Below, piece by piece: positions 23,301 to 33,599 of a DNA stretch of 64,000 nucleotides; positions within the stretch are counted from its first letter, which is position 1, and each line of letters starts with the position of its first letter. The stretch is from Cryptomeria japonica. Its lineage: Eukaryota > Streptophyta > Pinopsida > Cupressales > Cupressaceae. Position numbers and translations under genes: made by a program. The notes beneath the pieces are model-generated. The model made no database searches, was not told the DNA's origin, and saw nothing but the letters and a program-made list of their open reading frames with translations. The DNA lies in assembly GCF_030272615.1 (NCBI RefSeq), contig NC_081405.1, positions 153,589,113 to 153,653,112 of the forward strand, in the 5' to 3' direction.

Positions 23301-23765
23301 GGAAGGGGAGACTATTGATAAATTGCAATCATGTATAGATATATTGGATCTAAAGATAGAAGTAATGGAGCAAAGCCACATCAAAGTTTTTAAAGAACAT
23401 CCTCTACTCCTTGATGAACTTGAACAATATGAGTAGCTCTTGGTTAAATTGTTGGGAAGACATGGCCATAGCCTCAAGCAAGACAAAGTATTGCATCAAG
23501 AGGTGGTACTTAGCAAGTAGGATTCATATGTTGTTGATCATTTTGTAGAGACTACAAAGGTTACTATGGATACAAAGAATAGGTATATGCATGCAATTTT
23601 GTAGTGTCAAGAAGCTGAGACAATAATGCATCAAATGGTCAACAAAGTGGAAAGTATAAAAGAGATACTTAGAGTATCAAAATTCAGGATAAGTTACATT
23701 GCTGACCCACCTACGGCTTCTATGGACTGCTTTATCAACAACTACTAGAATTATAAGAAGAAGTG
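20354..23765 (+). pseudogene. Unassigned long ORF, 3' part
   Basis: Continues the split ORF: VDLSPDMIGMTFRIP, then in a shifted frame from 20491 WLEEHEKNGLKAIDILRVHF, FGKTNCRYFHTWMFYYMTK, FLQMKKFFMNFYIIWVIAHAGKF, VWEYYTQLPVSHAKLHFKRL and, from 21363, EYYRLTVPHIKNFETETNIP. A middle part (about 21700-22570) is rich in Glu, Gln, Pro and Asp (EDDEPIAIVEKKRK; EEQQDEENEEEEKE). Near 22600-22920 it reads PQWLNFTFKKKSKFVLPN. The end (23227-23700) looks like a coiled coil (KLQSCIDILDLKIEVMEQSHIKV). Counting both parts, about 1200 codons with more than 20 stops and several frameshifts. No enzyme motif was seen. It may be the single protein of a non-autonomous LTR element; this is inference. Confidence 0.6.
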
Positions 23766-24716
23766 AATGATGAATGGGTCATTGTAAAAAGAATAATGCA
23801 TGCTAGATCACCATCACTGTGACCATAACTGGGTCTTCAACTAATGTTGTATCTGATCCTTGCTCTTTGGGCGTTATTTTTGTATGATTCAAAATTCTTG
23901 CTGCTAGAGCACCATTTTAGAAGTGGACATTGAATACCAATTTAGTAGCACTAAACTAGAGTTCATAGGCAACGACTTGCATGCCGGCTACGACTCCCTC
24001 CTTTTTGCAATCCTAGTTTACAGGCATGACACCTTCCTAGAATGTAGGGTAGAACTCTATAAATTTTAAAATTTGTGCCATTTTGAGGGTCCACAAATTG
24101 ATGATTCAAGGCCATTTAGCTAGATAATTTAGTTTTATGCAATTTATTTCTCATGAACTTTTAAAGTACTATTATTCATTTTACAAAGATTAATACAAAA
24201 GCAGCTTGTGGATTGCCTGATCTACAATACGTGTTCTATGGGTTTTTGTTCTTCGTAGTCTAGTATCTTCTTTCATTTGAATCAACAACTTGTTATTCAA
24301 GGCTTTATTGTTTTATAAATCATATTCTGCATGATAATGGTGTATGAGGGTAAAATAATAGAGTGATTATCTGATCTTGTGATTTCCATTTCCGTTCATG
24401 TGTGGGTTGTATGACTTCACATATTTGCTTGAACATCTGTTTTGAATGCTGATTAGATGTTATTGATGATACTGTGCCATGATCCATTGACTTTGATGTC
24501 ATCTCTTGTTACCTTGATCTATCTTTTGACATTTTTTTGGATTTGAAGTTAAAATTTGAAAATACAAAAACAAAGAGGAACTCTATTTACCTAGTTACAA
24601 CCAATAGGCCCCTTGATAGGTACAATCGCATCAGCCACTGATTAATCCAACATTGTCATGATCCGATTTCATATTCTACCTAATTGTTGGTGAGTGTGTT
24701 AAAACACCCGTCAACA
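23766..24716 (-). other. Probable LTR fragment of an unidentified element
   Basis: No gene is visible. On the minus strand the segment begins TGTTGACGGGTGTTTTAACACAC at 24716, which has the look of an LTR start (TGTTG, with a short inverted repeat GTGTT..AACAC). It directly abuts the decayed gag on its right, as a retrotransposon junction would. The other end could not be fixed. Confidence 0.35.
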
Positions 24717-25156
24717 CTACCGATAGCCATAACAAGAGAATCCCATGAATTGGGCAAAGAACAAAGCAAGATCTAACATTTCTCCTCTTCATCCATCTTG
24801 AAACCAAAAAATTCTAATTGAGTCACCAATATATTGAATGATTTAAGGTGGTCTATAATCCATCCACCTTCTTCCATTCTCAAGAAATAAAATTTCTTCC
24901 TCAAGAAAATAAGATTTAAAGATTTGACTTGATACATCTCACCAAGCTTGTTCCATAGCTTCTTTGCAAAGGTCTTTTCATGAACATTGATTAGAAAAAA
25001 TTCTACCAAGCACAAATTTATTGGACCCTTGGCTTTATGGCCCATAACATCATATTGAGTAGACATAGGAGGATCTATAGGTCTTGAGACATTTGCATTA
25101 ACAACATTGCACAAATACCTATCTATTAGTGAATCCTCCATCTTCAACTTCAACAT
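24717..25156 (-). pseudogene. Copia gag fragment (UBN2 domain)
   Basis: From 25156 the minus strand reads MLKLKMEDSLIDRYLCNVVN, then FAKKLWNKLGEMYQVKSLN, KKFYFLRMEEGGWIIDHLKSFN and LEFFGFKMDEEEKC. This is the UBN2-type gag core (A..LW..L...Y...S......L...L...RM.EG..V..H...F). After a stop at 24770 the frame continues ILLCSLPNSWDSLVMAI, the expected next gag block, then ends at the LTR-like boundary. The zinc knuckle and pol are missing. A primer site and LTR lie upstream, so this is the 5' end of a truncated element. Confidence 0.85.
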
Positions 25157-25323
25157 CTCAAATTTACTTCTAGAAAATTTGTCAACCTCTATTCACCCTA
25201 ATGAATTTTCTAGTTAAAAATTCCTACAATAAGATCAAAAAGTGTCTTCTAAACAAGCTCCCAAACAAATCCGAATTAGTTGGAAAAACCCAATAACCCA
25301 CAACTAAAACCAAAGGTGATCAA

Positions 25324-25335
25324 GCTTTTATACCA
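25324..25335 (-). other. Copia primer binding site (diverged)
   Basis: Minus strand TGGTATAAAAGC, two changes from TGGTATCAGAGC, followed by TTGATC as in many plant Copia leaders, and 2 nt from the LTR end (CCTTACA). Confidence 0.75.
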
Positions 25336-25337
25336 CT

Positions 25338-26210
25338 TGTAAGGAAGAATTAGTGAAATAACTTCTTATTCTAACCTTGATAGGAGCGTAATTCAATTTT
25401 TTTATAGATCTTTACAATAGTTAAACATAAATAACACAATAGAATTCATACTAGAACATGGTAATTTACATGGGGAAAACCCTTTCGAGAGAAAAACTCC
25501 CACACTCTAAAAGTCGTCTAATATATTATTTAGAAATCAACAACATATTACAATATACTTGTAGAAAAATCTACTCACAAGAGTATCACCAATCAAAGAT
25601 CTGGAGGTAACTCAATAGCTAAAATACTCTTACACAAAACCCCCATCTCACACACCTCATATATAGGAGATACAATATATGAAACTGTTAAACGATATTA
25701 CAAAACTATGGGCTAAAAGAACTCAATAAAGTGGCACCCATCTTATCTCCAATCTAAGATACCCTATAATATGTCAAACCACACATCAACACATATACCT
25801 CCCTTTTTACATCTCATTCATGTGCCCTACACATTTTTATATTTCCCATTTTAGGAGACCCAATGTCCAAAGGACATAACTTTTGAACTGGGTGTCCAAT
25901 TGACAAGTCGTTTGAAGTTTCAGAAAGCTCGTGAAGCACTTTATCAACTTAAAATATACTACATTTTTGGGCCCATGTAAAGCCTCTGGGGAATTCAAAA
26001 TTAACATTGAAGATTTTGTATGACATTGTCAAAAATGAAAATTTTAATATCTTCAAAACTATAAATGATCTTGCCATGAAAACTTGCAATATTATTTAGT
26101 AAATACAAAGATTTGGGGAGAATTTAGGTCCAATCAATGCTAAAATGAAAATTTACTAAAAATGCTAACCTTATGTATATGCAAGGTTGAGACACTATTT
26201 TCCCGACACA
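25338..26210 (-). repeat. 5' LTR of the truncated Copia at 25 kb
   Basis: On the minus strand it would begin TGTGTCGGGAAAATAGTG at 26210 and end CTAATTCTTCCTTACA at 25338, next to the primer site. A TATA-like CCTATATATGAGG is near 25655-25670 on the minus strand, followed by GTTTTTCTCTCGAAAGGG. The outer end is inferred from the TGTG start and from the abrupt change to plus-strand RT sequence at 26213. Confidence 0.6.
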
Positions 26211-26212
26211 AG

Positions 26213-26312
26213 TAAGAATGTTATAGGAACAAAGTGGGTGTTTTGAAATAAAATGAATGAAGGAGACATGACAAGGAACCAAGCTAGATTGGTTTGTAAA
26301 GGGTAATCTCAA
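26213..26312 (+). pseudogene. Copia RT fragment (start of RT), plus strand
   Basis: Plus-strand translation gives NVIGTKWVF, a stop, then NKMNEGDMTRNQARLVCKG, matching the N-terminal RT block of the Copia at 55975-56060 ([30 protein letters not shown]). It is only about 100 bp long and bounded on both sides by LTR sequence of other elements, so it is a sliver of a third element left by nested insertions. Confidence 0.75.
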
Positions 26313-26313
26313 C

Positions 26314-26519
26314 TGTAAGGTGTTAAACACACCACAAGACTTAGAGGGGGATGAATCAATTCAAACCTCAAGATTAGTTAATTTCTGATCTAAAAACATT
26401 AAATCACAAGTATATAATCACAATAGTAATGAATCATGAAAATATAAAGCACAACAAACATATGAATACCAGATTTATGTGGAAAACCCAAGTAGGGAAA
26501 AACAAGAAAAAAAATTCAC
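26314..26519 (-). repeat. LTR fragment (3' end, minus strand)
   Basis: Begins TGTAAGGTGTTAAACACACC on the plus strand, the same TGTAAGG end as the LTR at 25338, and includes the Copia LTR signature GGGGGATGAATCAATTC and TATGTGGAAAACCCAAGTAGGGAAA. It stops where the decayed pol sequence begins. Confidence 0.55.
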
Positions 26520-28248
26520 ATTATTATTCAAAGAAAAAATACATCTCCAATCATTAGGTTAATGCCTTTTGGGTGGTTGTCTATGTCTTGTAGACCTTCA
26601 AACAATCTAAGTTGGATGTTATTTCTCCTCTTCTAAATATTTAGAGCTAAATGAGCTCTTCTCAACCCCTTGCCTATCTAGGGGTCTCAATTCAAGTCTT
26701 TTAGTTGTAGAAGGAAATTGAATCATATATTGTTGTTTAGTCTACTATGGCTACAATGTAACGAAAGGAGGCTTTATTTATGTAAAAATAAAACTTATAC
26801 TATGTATTATCTTCTATGTAATAGGATCTCAAAGTTTGTATCCTTTCACACCGTAACTATATCCAATAAAGATACATTTCATAGCCTTGTTATCCAACTT
26901 TGTTCAATTCTCCTTTGTCACATGTGGATATACCTTATACAAAAAAAACTCTAAGGTGTCTAAAAGAAGGCTTATGACCTGACCATGCCTCCATAGGCAT
27001 TTTATCAACAAGAGTTAATGTAAGAGACCTGTTAATCAGGTAGCAAGTAGTGGCAACAACTTCAATCCAAAAAAAATGTTCTAGACTAGCATCACTCAAC
27101 ATAATCCTAGCCTTCTCAATCAGTGTTCTATTTATTCTTTTTGCAACTCCATTTTGTTGTGGAGAATATGGAGTTGTCTTTTGTCTCTTAATGCCACTAT
27201 CTTTATGAAATATATCAAAATTATTAGAGAAAAATTCTTTGCCATTATCAGCCCTCAAATATTTTATTTTATTTTCATTCTACAACTCAACCATTGCTTT
27301 AAATCGACTAAAAAGGTTAGATATACTCTTTAGAAAATATACCCATGTCCTTACACTAAAATCATCAATAAATGAAATATAATAAGTAGATTTTCCAATG
27401 GAAGGAACACTATAGAATCAAACACATCAGAATATATAAGATCAAATGCACTACAAGATTTATTAGAACTTAAGTAAAATTGAATGCAGTTTTGTTTTCC
27501 ATAAATGCAATGCTCATATAAATCAAAATCAAGATTACAATCATTCAAACCTTCAACATGGTTTTTATTTTTCAAGGTCTTGAAACCCTTTTCTTCAATG
27601 TGGCTAAATCTTTGGTGCCATAACATAGTCTTCTCTACAGGTAACTTTTATTTAGAAGAAAGAGCACCATAAGGTACCCAAAAGCCATGTCCATCTACTA
27701 AAGATGAAATCCTCACACTTTCCAAAAAAGTATACATATATTTTCTTTTCATATAAGTGCTATTACACTCAACCGTGTATGATTATAGCTTATACAATGT
27801 GTCAAATCTGACACCTCTAGCAATCACTATTAGACCTCTAACCATTTTACATCCTGCATAAGAAAAGACTATTTGCACACCTGCATCTATCATCTTTTTC
27901 TCATACATGGCTAATTTCATTTTAGTCCAAGGATATGCAACATACCACTAATCCTTTTTACTCTACCATCTAGAAATCTAATTATAACTTTACCATGACC
28001 AATGGTATCTAAATGAGAATCATCACCCAAGTACACCTTACCTCCATTAAATTCTTCGTATTCAGAAAATAAATCTCTATTGGAAGTCATATGAAAAGAT
28101 ACACTTGTCATGCATCATGACCTACATGAGTATCCAAAGCTACAATGAATGCATCACCATCTTCCTTCTTAGATTTAGAATCAAAATAAAAATTTTACTT
28201 TTTATTCTTTGCAGTCCTTATGAAAGTGTCTCGATTTATCATAATTCT
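26520..28248 (-). pseudogene. Decayed Copia pol: integrase and pre-integrase, protease region
   Basis: Collinear with the remnant at 9.2-10.9 kb. From high to low coordinates on the minus strand: gag-protease linker (28110-28245); protease region MTSVSFHMTSNRDLFSEYEEF at 28111 with GGKVYLGDDSHLDTIGHGKV; pre-integrase MLWHQRFSHIEEKGFKTLKN at 27626; integrase RADNGKEFFSNNFDIF and TPYSPQQNGVAKRINRTLIEKA at 27255-27110, then FWIEVVATTCYLINRSL. The second Asp is kept, while the integrase Glu position has been replaced (QNGVAKR, usually QNGVVER). The RT half is missing. At 28249 the sequence is cut by another LTR. Confidence 0.85.
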
Positions 28249-29509
28249 TGTTGGATTGGTTGAAAGGACTGAAATACTGAGAAGGGGGGGGCGGGGGGTG
28301 GGGAAGGGCTGAATCAGTATTCCCACAGATTTTGAAACTGTATCTCAACTTCTTAACCTTAAATTGATATATTAAATTTATCAATTAAGTACATCAACAA
28401 GAAATAGAAAATGTATAATAAACATGAAAACATAGCCACAAATGGAACACTGGATTTTATACGTGGAAAACCAAAATGGGAAAAACCATGGAGAGATTTA
28501 TCTTTCAATATAATATAACTAGTTATATGGTGTTTACAAAATGGGTGGCTAACTATCTATTGGCTCATTGCCAGATTACAAAAGAAGCTCATTGTCATAA
28601 TGCTCATTGCAAGATTACAAAGGCGACTTAGGGTTGAAATGCTCACTACAACAAGTATAAATGAACTAAAGAAAGTTATATATCCAAATGCATGAAATCA
28701 GTTCCAAGATTAAGCTCAGATCATAACTCACAAAACCTACAACAAATCTGGTAAAAAATCTTTGTACCACTATCCACAAACACCTGCACTAGATCCAGTG
28801 AATGATTACTACAATAAAGCACTCTGACTCTGTTCCAGCTGATTCACTGTCTACACCTCGTACTTCACACACTACTTCATATAACTCATACCTTATCGCT
28901 CATCCATGCATTCATACACTTCTATATATATCAGAAAGCTTACACAATGGGATAATATGTCAACCAATAATGTTGCTTTGATCAACACGTTATCCAATAA
29001 AGCCTTAAACATAAACATGATAACCAAGTCGGCCTCCACAATATCTCTATACAATTCATTCACTGATGCATATACCTTGATTACTGGAATAGAACAAGGG
29101 TCAACCAAACCCATAAATACTGACCTAAAAACACAAAGCTCCAAGCATAGTAACTCCAAACTCCTAAACACAAGTACTATGAGTACCACAGATAACAAAC
29201 CACAAGACATGAAAAGATACAACTGTCATAATTGAAATAGTTGATACCAGAACACATAACAAATATCAGGACCACAATAAGAATAACTCAGGATTTTAGA
29301 GATGAGGATCTTATGGAAATGACTCCAATATATCATCTACACCTTATTGCATCATATCCCAATAATACCAAAACTGCATACATCATCTACACATACCAAC
29401 TATGCATACATATATAACATCCTATCATCCACACATACCATATGAACCAAACCAAATAACTAGTTTGACATCAATGACAACAATGACAATATTCACACAA
29501 GTCTATCAA
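28249..29509 (-). repeat. 3' LTR of a Copia-like element (minus strand)
   Basis: On the minus strand it starts TGATAGACTTGTGTGAATATTG directly after a polypurine tract and ends CAACCAATCCAACA. It contains TTGTCATTGATGTCAAAC near its start and, near its end, the run of Gs before TATTTCAG typical of these LTRs on the opposite strand (GGGGGGGG about 28283). It interrupts the Copia remnant on its left. Length of 1261 bp is close to the LTRs of the elements at 0 and 52 kb. Confidence 0.8.
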
Positions 29510-29520
29510 TCTCCCCCTTT
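29510..29520 (-). other. Polypurine tract next to 3' LTR
   Basis: Minus strand AAAGGGGGAGA, preceded by CCATCAATGAC. Further purine tracts occur at 29551-29560 and 29611-29620, the latter preceded by CCTTGGTGTCAAAGGGGGAG. Confidence 0.8.
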
Positions 29521-29728
29521 GTCATTGATGGAAAGACATATTTGCTTGCAACTCCCCCTAACTCATATATCTCTTTACTCAAAAACCTTTATCCAATAGC
29601 TAAAATCCTTTCTCCCCCTTTGACACCAAGGACAAAGGATGCCTATGATGAAAAAGAAAATAAATAAAGAAAATGAATGCTTTCATCTACAAAAATGTCA
29701 AAAAATGTGTATGAAACCAAAAGAACTC

Positions 29729-30884
29729 TCAATTGCTCTTCTTCGAATAGATTAGCTTGTATTTCTCTTTCAATTTTGAAAGAAGAACCTCCCAAGAATT
29801 CACAGCCAATTTAATGCTTACTAACAAACTCCTACACTCTACCAACAAATCAACAACATGGGAAAAATTGTTTGGAGCAGATGGATTTCTGCTCATACTC
29901 GACTACACTATCAAGCAATGCTGAAAAATGTTCTAGTTTTGTTTCAACAATTTCTTTTACTTTCCAAAAAACACTTACAAAATCTTCTCTTTGCCTTTGC
30001 AAAAATAATAGTTCATCTTGAAGAGAATTTATCCTTTTCCTCTACTCTCCATCATTGTCACTCAAAAAATCAAAATATTTACCCAATGAACTCAATTCAT
30101 CCTCAATCACATCAATCTTAGCTTTACACTTTACTACAACTACTAGCCATATATTTTTCTTGCACTGTGGATACAATCTTTCATCTCATTAATGCATACG
30201 GATAGGGCTCTCTTTACATCATTACAATCCTGCAACAAAATCTTCATATTTTCACCTGAAACTTCAACTTCAACAGATTGCTCAAACAATTTTTCCTTGA
30301 TAATTTCACACAGGGACTTTGGTAGCACATTACTAACATCCTCAATGTTGATACTATTCCAAACCAAATGGTTCACCAGAATATTTTCAATTCTTTCTGA
30401 CTCGAAAGAAGTCAGCCACATCTCCCCAATTTTCCTAATTCCATCAATGTTGCCAACAATCTCCAACAATTTAATTCATCATCAAAATCTTTAAGTTCAC
30501 GCTCTGCAACAACCAATTCTCCTTCATGTACAAGAGATTTCAGATCATTAATAATTATAATATTTTTTTCTTTCTGATCCTTCTTGCTCTTCTTGGATAT
30601 CGAGACACTCAAAGATACAGATTCTCTCCTTTTCCTCTTACCGAAGGAAGAACCTCCTTTAGAAGAACTGATAGCAGGGGATACCATACTAACATTCCAC
30701 ATATCCAAAAAGTATTTAAAATATACACTGCATGCCTTCTCTCTCTTGTCCAAATTGCTTGGATATCTAAATATCTGCCTTGCAATCACATTACATTTTC
30801 TTTAGTCAGAAGGGATCCCAAACAATACATAGCTAAGAAAACAAGCAATGATCCAAACCGGAAGGGATAATTTTCTCTCTTGAT
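29729..30884 (-). pseudogene. Coiled-coil additional ORF between (missing) pol and 3' LTR
   Basis: On the minus strand, frames joined by two or three shifts give about 380 codons. The first part (30884-30480) includes IARQIFRYPSNLDKREKACSVYF and a basic, nuclear-signal-like stretch FGKRKRRESVSL..SKKSKKDQKEK. The middle (30469-30143) reads KIGEMWLTSFESERIENILV and CEIIKEKLFEQSVEVEVSGE. The last part (30140-29729) is coiled-coil-like: KCKAKIDVIEDELSSLGKYF, NSLQDELLFLQRQREDFVSV, IVETKLEHFSALLDSVVEYE. It ends at TGA 29729-29731. It sits where Sirevirus-type Copia elements carry an extra ORF, but no membrane segment is seen. Function unknown. Confidence 0.55.
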
Positions 30885-31732
30885 GTAATGCCCACCAAAA
30901 TACCCTAAAGAAACTAACCTTCTAATATGCAATTGGAGATAAATTTTTTTAAAAAAAAGCAACACTTAATGCAACATATACAATCAAATACTCATATGTA
31001 TATAACATTCATTAACATGATATAAACAATTAACCATCAAGAGCATAATTACAAGAACATGAAATGCAAGCGGAAATAAACACAATACACCATTAACAAT
31101 CCCTAGGGTGTCTCAACATCATTACTTATAACATCCTCAAGAGTATACCATCATAAGCATACATAATAAATTACTACCATAATCTATTGCATTCCAATTA
31201 AACTACTACTATCTCTTCCATGCACACATAAGAATCCTTCACTAATCTAACTATCTTGATTTCATTCATCAATAATGCAAATCCCCTATAACCCTTAAGA
31301 TTCATTTTAAGAGCACCAATACCAAATATTCCTAATCCCAATTTCTTATTCAACATCCTAACATCATATTACGATTATCAATACTAATTACCACATTACT
31401 AACCCATTTCCTTAATCATCATAGTTAATCACATAAAATTAAAAGTATAACCATAGAATCAATTTCATTAATGAGCAATATCCAAATTACAACTTTGCAT
31501 AGACATTAACCATTTAAATCAAGAAGCATAGCTCACAACCACATATAAAATTATATCATGAAATCTACAATATACATATGACACATGAACCATAAACATC
31601 GATTTGGTACATGAATCCATCCATGAGCTGCAATAAAAGAATCCACATCCACACACAAAAGCAACCAATGAAGAACATCTAAATGGAAGAAGACTTCAAA
31701 CCATCTGACCATGTGGAACCATAAGGAACCAT
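30885..31732. other. AT-rich segment, possible LTR fragment (TGTAATGCCC end)
   Basis: No gene is visible. The segment begins TGATGTAATGCCCACCAAAATACCC at about 30882; TGTAATGCCC is a common terminus of plant LTRs. The other end is not clear. Two open frames near 31551-31891 on the minus strand are Trp/His/Phe-rich chance translations. Confidence 0.35.
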
Positions 31733-31789
31733 AAGGACAAGTGTTGACATCAATGACAAAACTAATGCAAGACATCCATAATACCAAAA
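31733..31789 (-). repeat. Truncated 3' LTR of the 32-37 kb Copia
   Basis: About 57 bp match the first bases of the 5' LTR of this element (minus strand GGTATTATGGATGTCTTGCATTAG versus GGTATTATAGATGTGTTGCATTAG, then TTTTGTCATTGATGTCAACA in both). Further left the similarity is lost, so about 1 kb of the LTR is deleted or replaced. Confidence 0.7.
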
Positions 31790-31801
31790 ATCTCCCCCTT
31801 T
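31790..31801 (-). other. Polypurine tract next to truncated 3' LTR
   Basis: Minus strand AAAGGGGGAGAT preceded by TTGCCATCAATGCC. Additional tracts lie at about 31948-31958 and 31998-32008, the last preceded by TTTGATGTC. Confidence 0.8.
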
Positions 31802-32170
31802 GGCATTGATGGCAACACTAGATGGAAAAACATCTAAGTGCCAAAATAGAATGCCAAAAACCAAAAACCAACAATCTCCAGAATAGATCAATACTAGAAA
31901 TCAAAACCAAAATACAAAGAGTATATATCTCTCCCCTAATGAATTATCTCTCCCCCTAGGATAATGTTTCCTAAATACAAAGTTTTTCTATAGATATCTC
32001 TCCCCCTTTGACATCAAATGCCAAAGCAAATAAATACCAGAACATATAACCAACTAATACAACCAATTAATATAACCAACTACTCCCCTTGAGAAGTAGC
32101 TCTCCTCCATCAAAACTGGAAAAAGGTTTCTCTATTAGTTTCTGTTGGTTTGATGCCAATCTTCAACTAT

Positions 32171-33508
32171 CTAAGTCTCTACCAGTGAGGGTATTGCCCC
32201 AAGCTGCTCTATGAGATATTCAAAAGTTTCCTTAGGAAAAGGCTTATTAAAGATATCTGCAATTTGCTCTTTAGTATTCACATAAACCAATCTTACTTCT
32301 TTTGCTTCAACATTCTCTTTCAAAAATTTATATTTGATAGAAACATGTTTAGTCTTAGAATGAAATACCAGATTCTTTGATATATTAATTGCTGTTGAAT
32401 TATCACAATAAATGATTATAGGTTCTTTACATTTTACCTTTATGTCCTTCAACAATTTCTTAATCCATAATACCTGAGTACAATTAGTTGCTGCTGCAAC
32501 ATATTCTGATTCTGTTGTTGATAATGATGTACAACTCTACTTCTTGCTCAACCATGAAATCAATCTGCTACCAAGAAAGAATGCTCTGCTAGTGGTACTC
32601 TTTCTATCATCTACATCTCCTACCCAATTTGCATCGGTGTATGCACATAAATCAAAATTTTCATCTCAAGGATAACATAAACCAAAATTTGTTGTGCCTT
32701 GTAGATACCGAAAAATCCTTTTTACTGCTGGTTCATGATTTTCTTTAGGAATACTCTGAAATATTGAGACAATACATACTGCATTCATTATATCAAGTCT
32801 TGTTTGTGTCAAATACAGTAAACCTCCAATCATAGATTTGTATCTTGTCGGATTAACATGAGCTGAATCATCCTTCAATGTCAATTTATCAGTTGTAGTC
32901 ATAGGAGTACTTACCGGTTTGGAGTTTTCCATACCAAATTTCTTTAGTAGTTCCTTCAAGTATTTTGTTTGACATATGAATATACCTTTATCAGTCTATG
33001 AAATCTGCAATCCTAAAAAGAATTTTATCTCCTCAATCATAGACATTTCAAATTCTTCTTGCATCTTGTTAGCAAAGTCTTTACACAATTCATCTTCTCC
33101 TCCAAAAATGATATCATCAACAAAAACTTCAATAACCAAGATGTCATCATTAGTCAGTTTATAATATAAGTTGCTATCAGTATTACCTTTAGTGTAACCA
33201 AGCTTCAAAAGATATTTGTCCAATATAGCATACCAAGCTCTAGGAGCTTGCTTCAATCCATACAAAGATTTCCTTAATCTAGAAACCATATCTTTAATAT
33301 TTGTCAATAAAAATTCATCAGGTTGTTCAATGTAAACTTCCTCTTCAAGATCACCATTCAGAAATGCACATTTTACATCCATCTGATATACTTTATAGTT
33401 CTTATGAGCTGCAAATGCAAGAAATAATCTGTCTCCCTCAATTCTAGCTACCGGTGCAAAGGTTTCATTATAATCAATTCCATCTTTTTGTAAATATCCT
33501 TTAAACAC
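32171..33508 (-). pseudogene. Copia reverse transcriptase and RNase H
   Basis: RT blocks on the minus strand: [50 protein letters not shown] and the catalytic FVDDIIFGG near 33120. Then FGMENSKPVSTPM, LLYLTQTRLDIMNAV and RYLQGTTNFGLCYP. The RNase H part includes YCDNSTAINISKN, HVSIKYKFLKENVEAKEVRL and EQIADIFNKPFPKETFEYL, ending LVET at 32171. Stops lie between the open stretches (near 32996 and 32666), and the first RNase H Asp region (32456-32665) is only partly open. RT and RNase H copy element RNA into DNA. The frame differs by one from gag-integrase because of a frameshift near 33590. Confidence 0.93.
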
Positions 33509-33599
33509 TAATCTTGCTTTGTTCCGGATTACCTTGCCATCTTCATTAAGTTTATTTCTGAATACCCATTTATCTCTAATTACATTTTTTGTCTTTAGG

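Noticed and set aside
28893-29235. Two 109-codon ORFs on opposite strands
   Set aside because: Both lie inside a Copia LTR and have no family motifs.
31551-31891. Minus-strand ORFs of 70-78 codons rich in Trp, His and Phe
   Set aside because: They overlap the LTR stub and flanking DNA, in two frames, with composition typical of chance translation.
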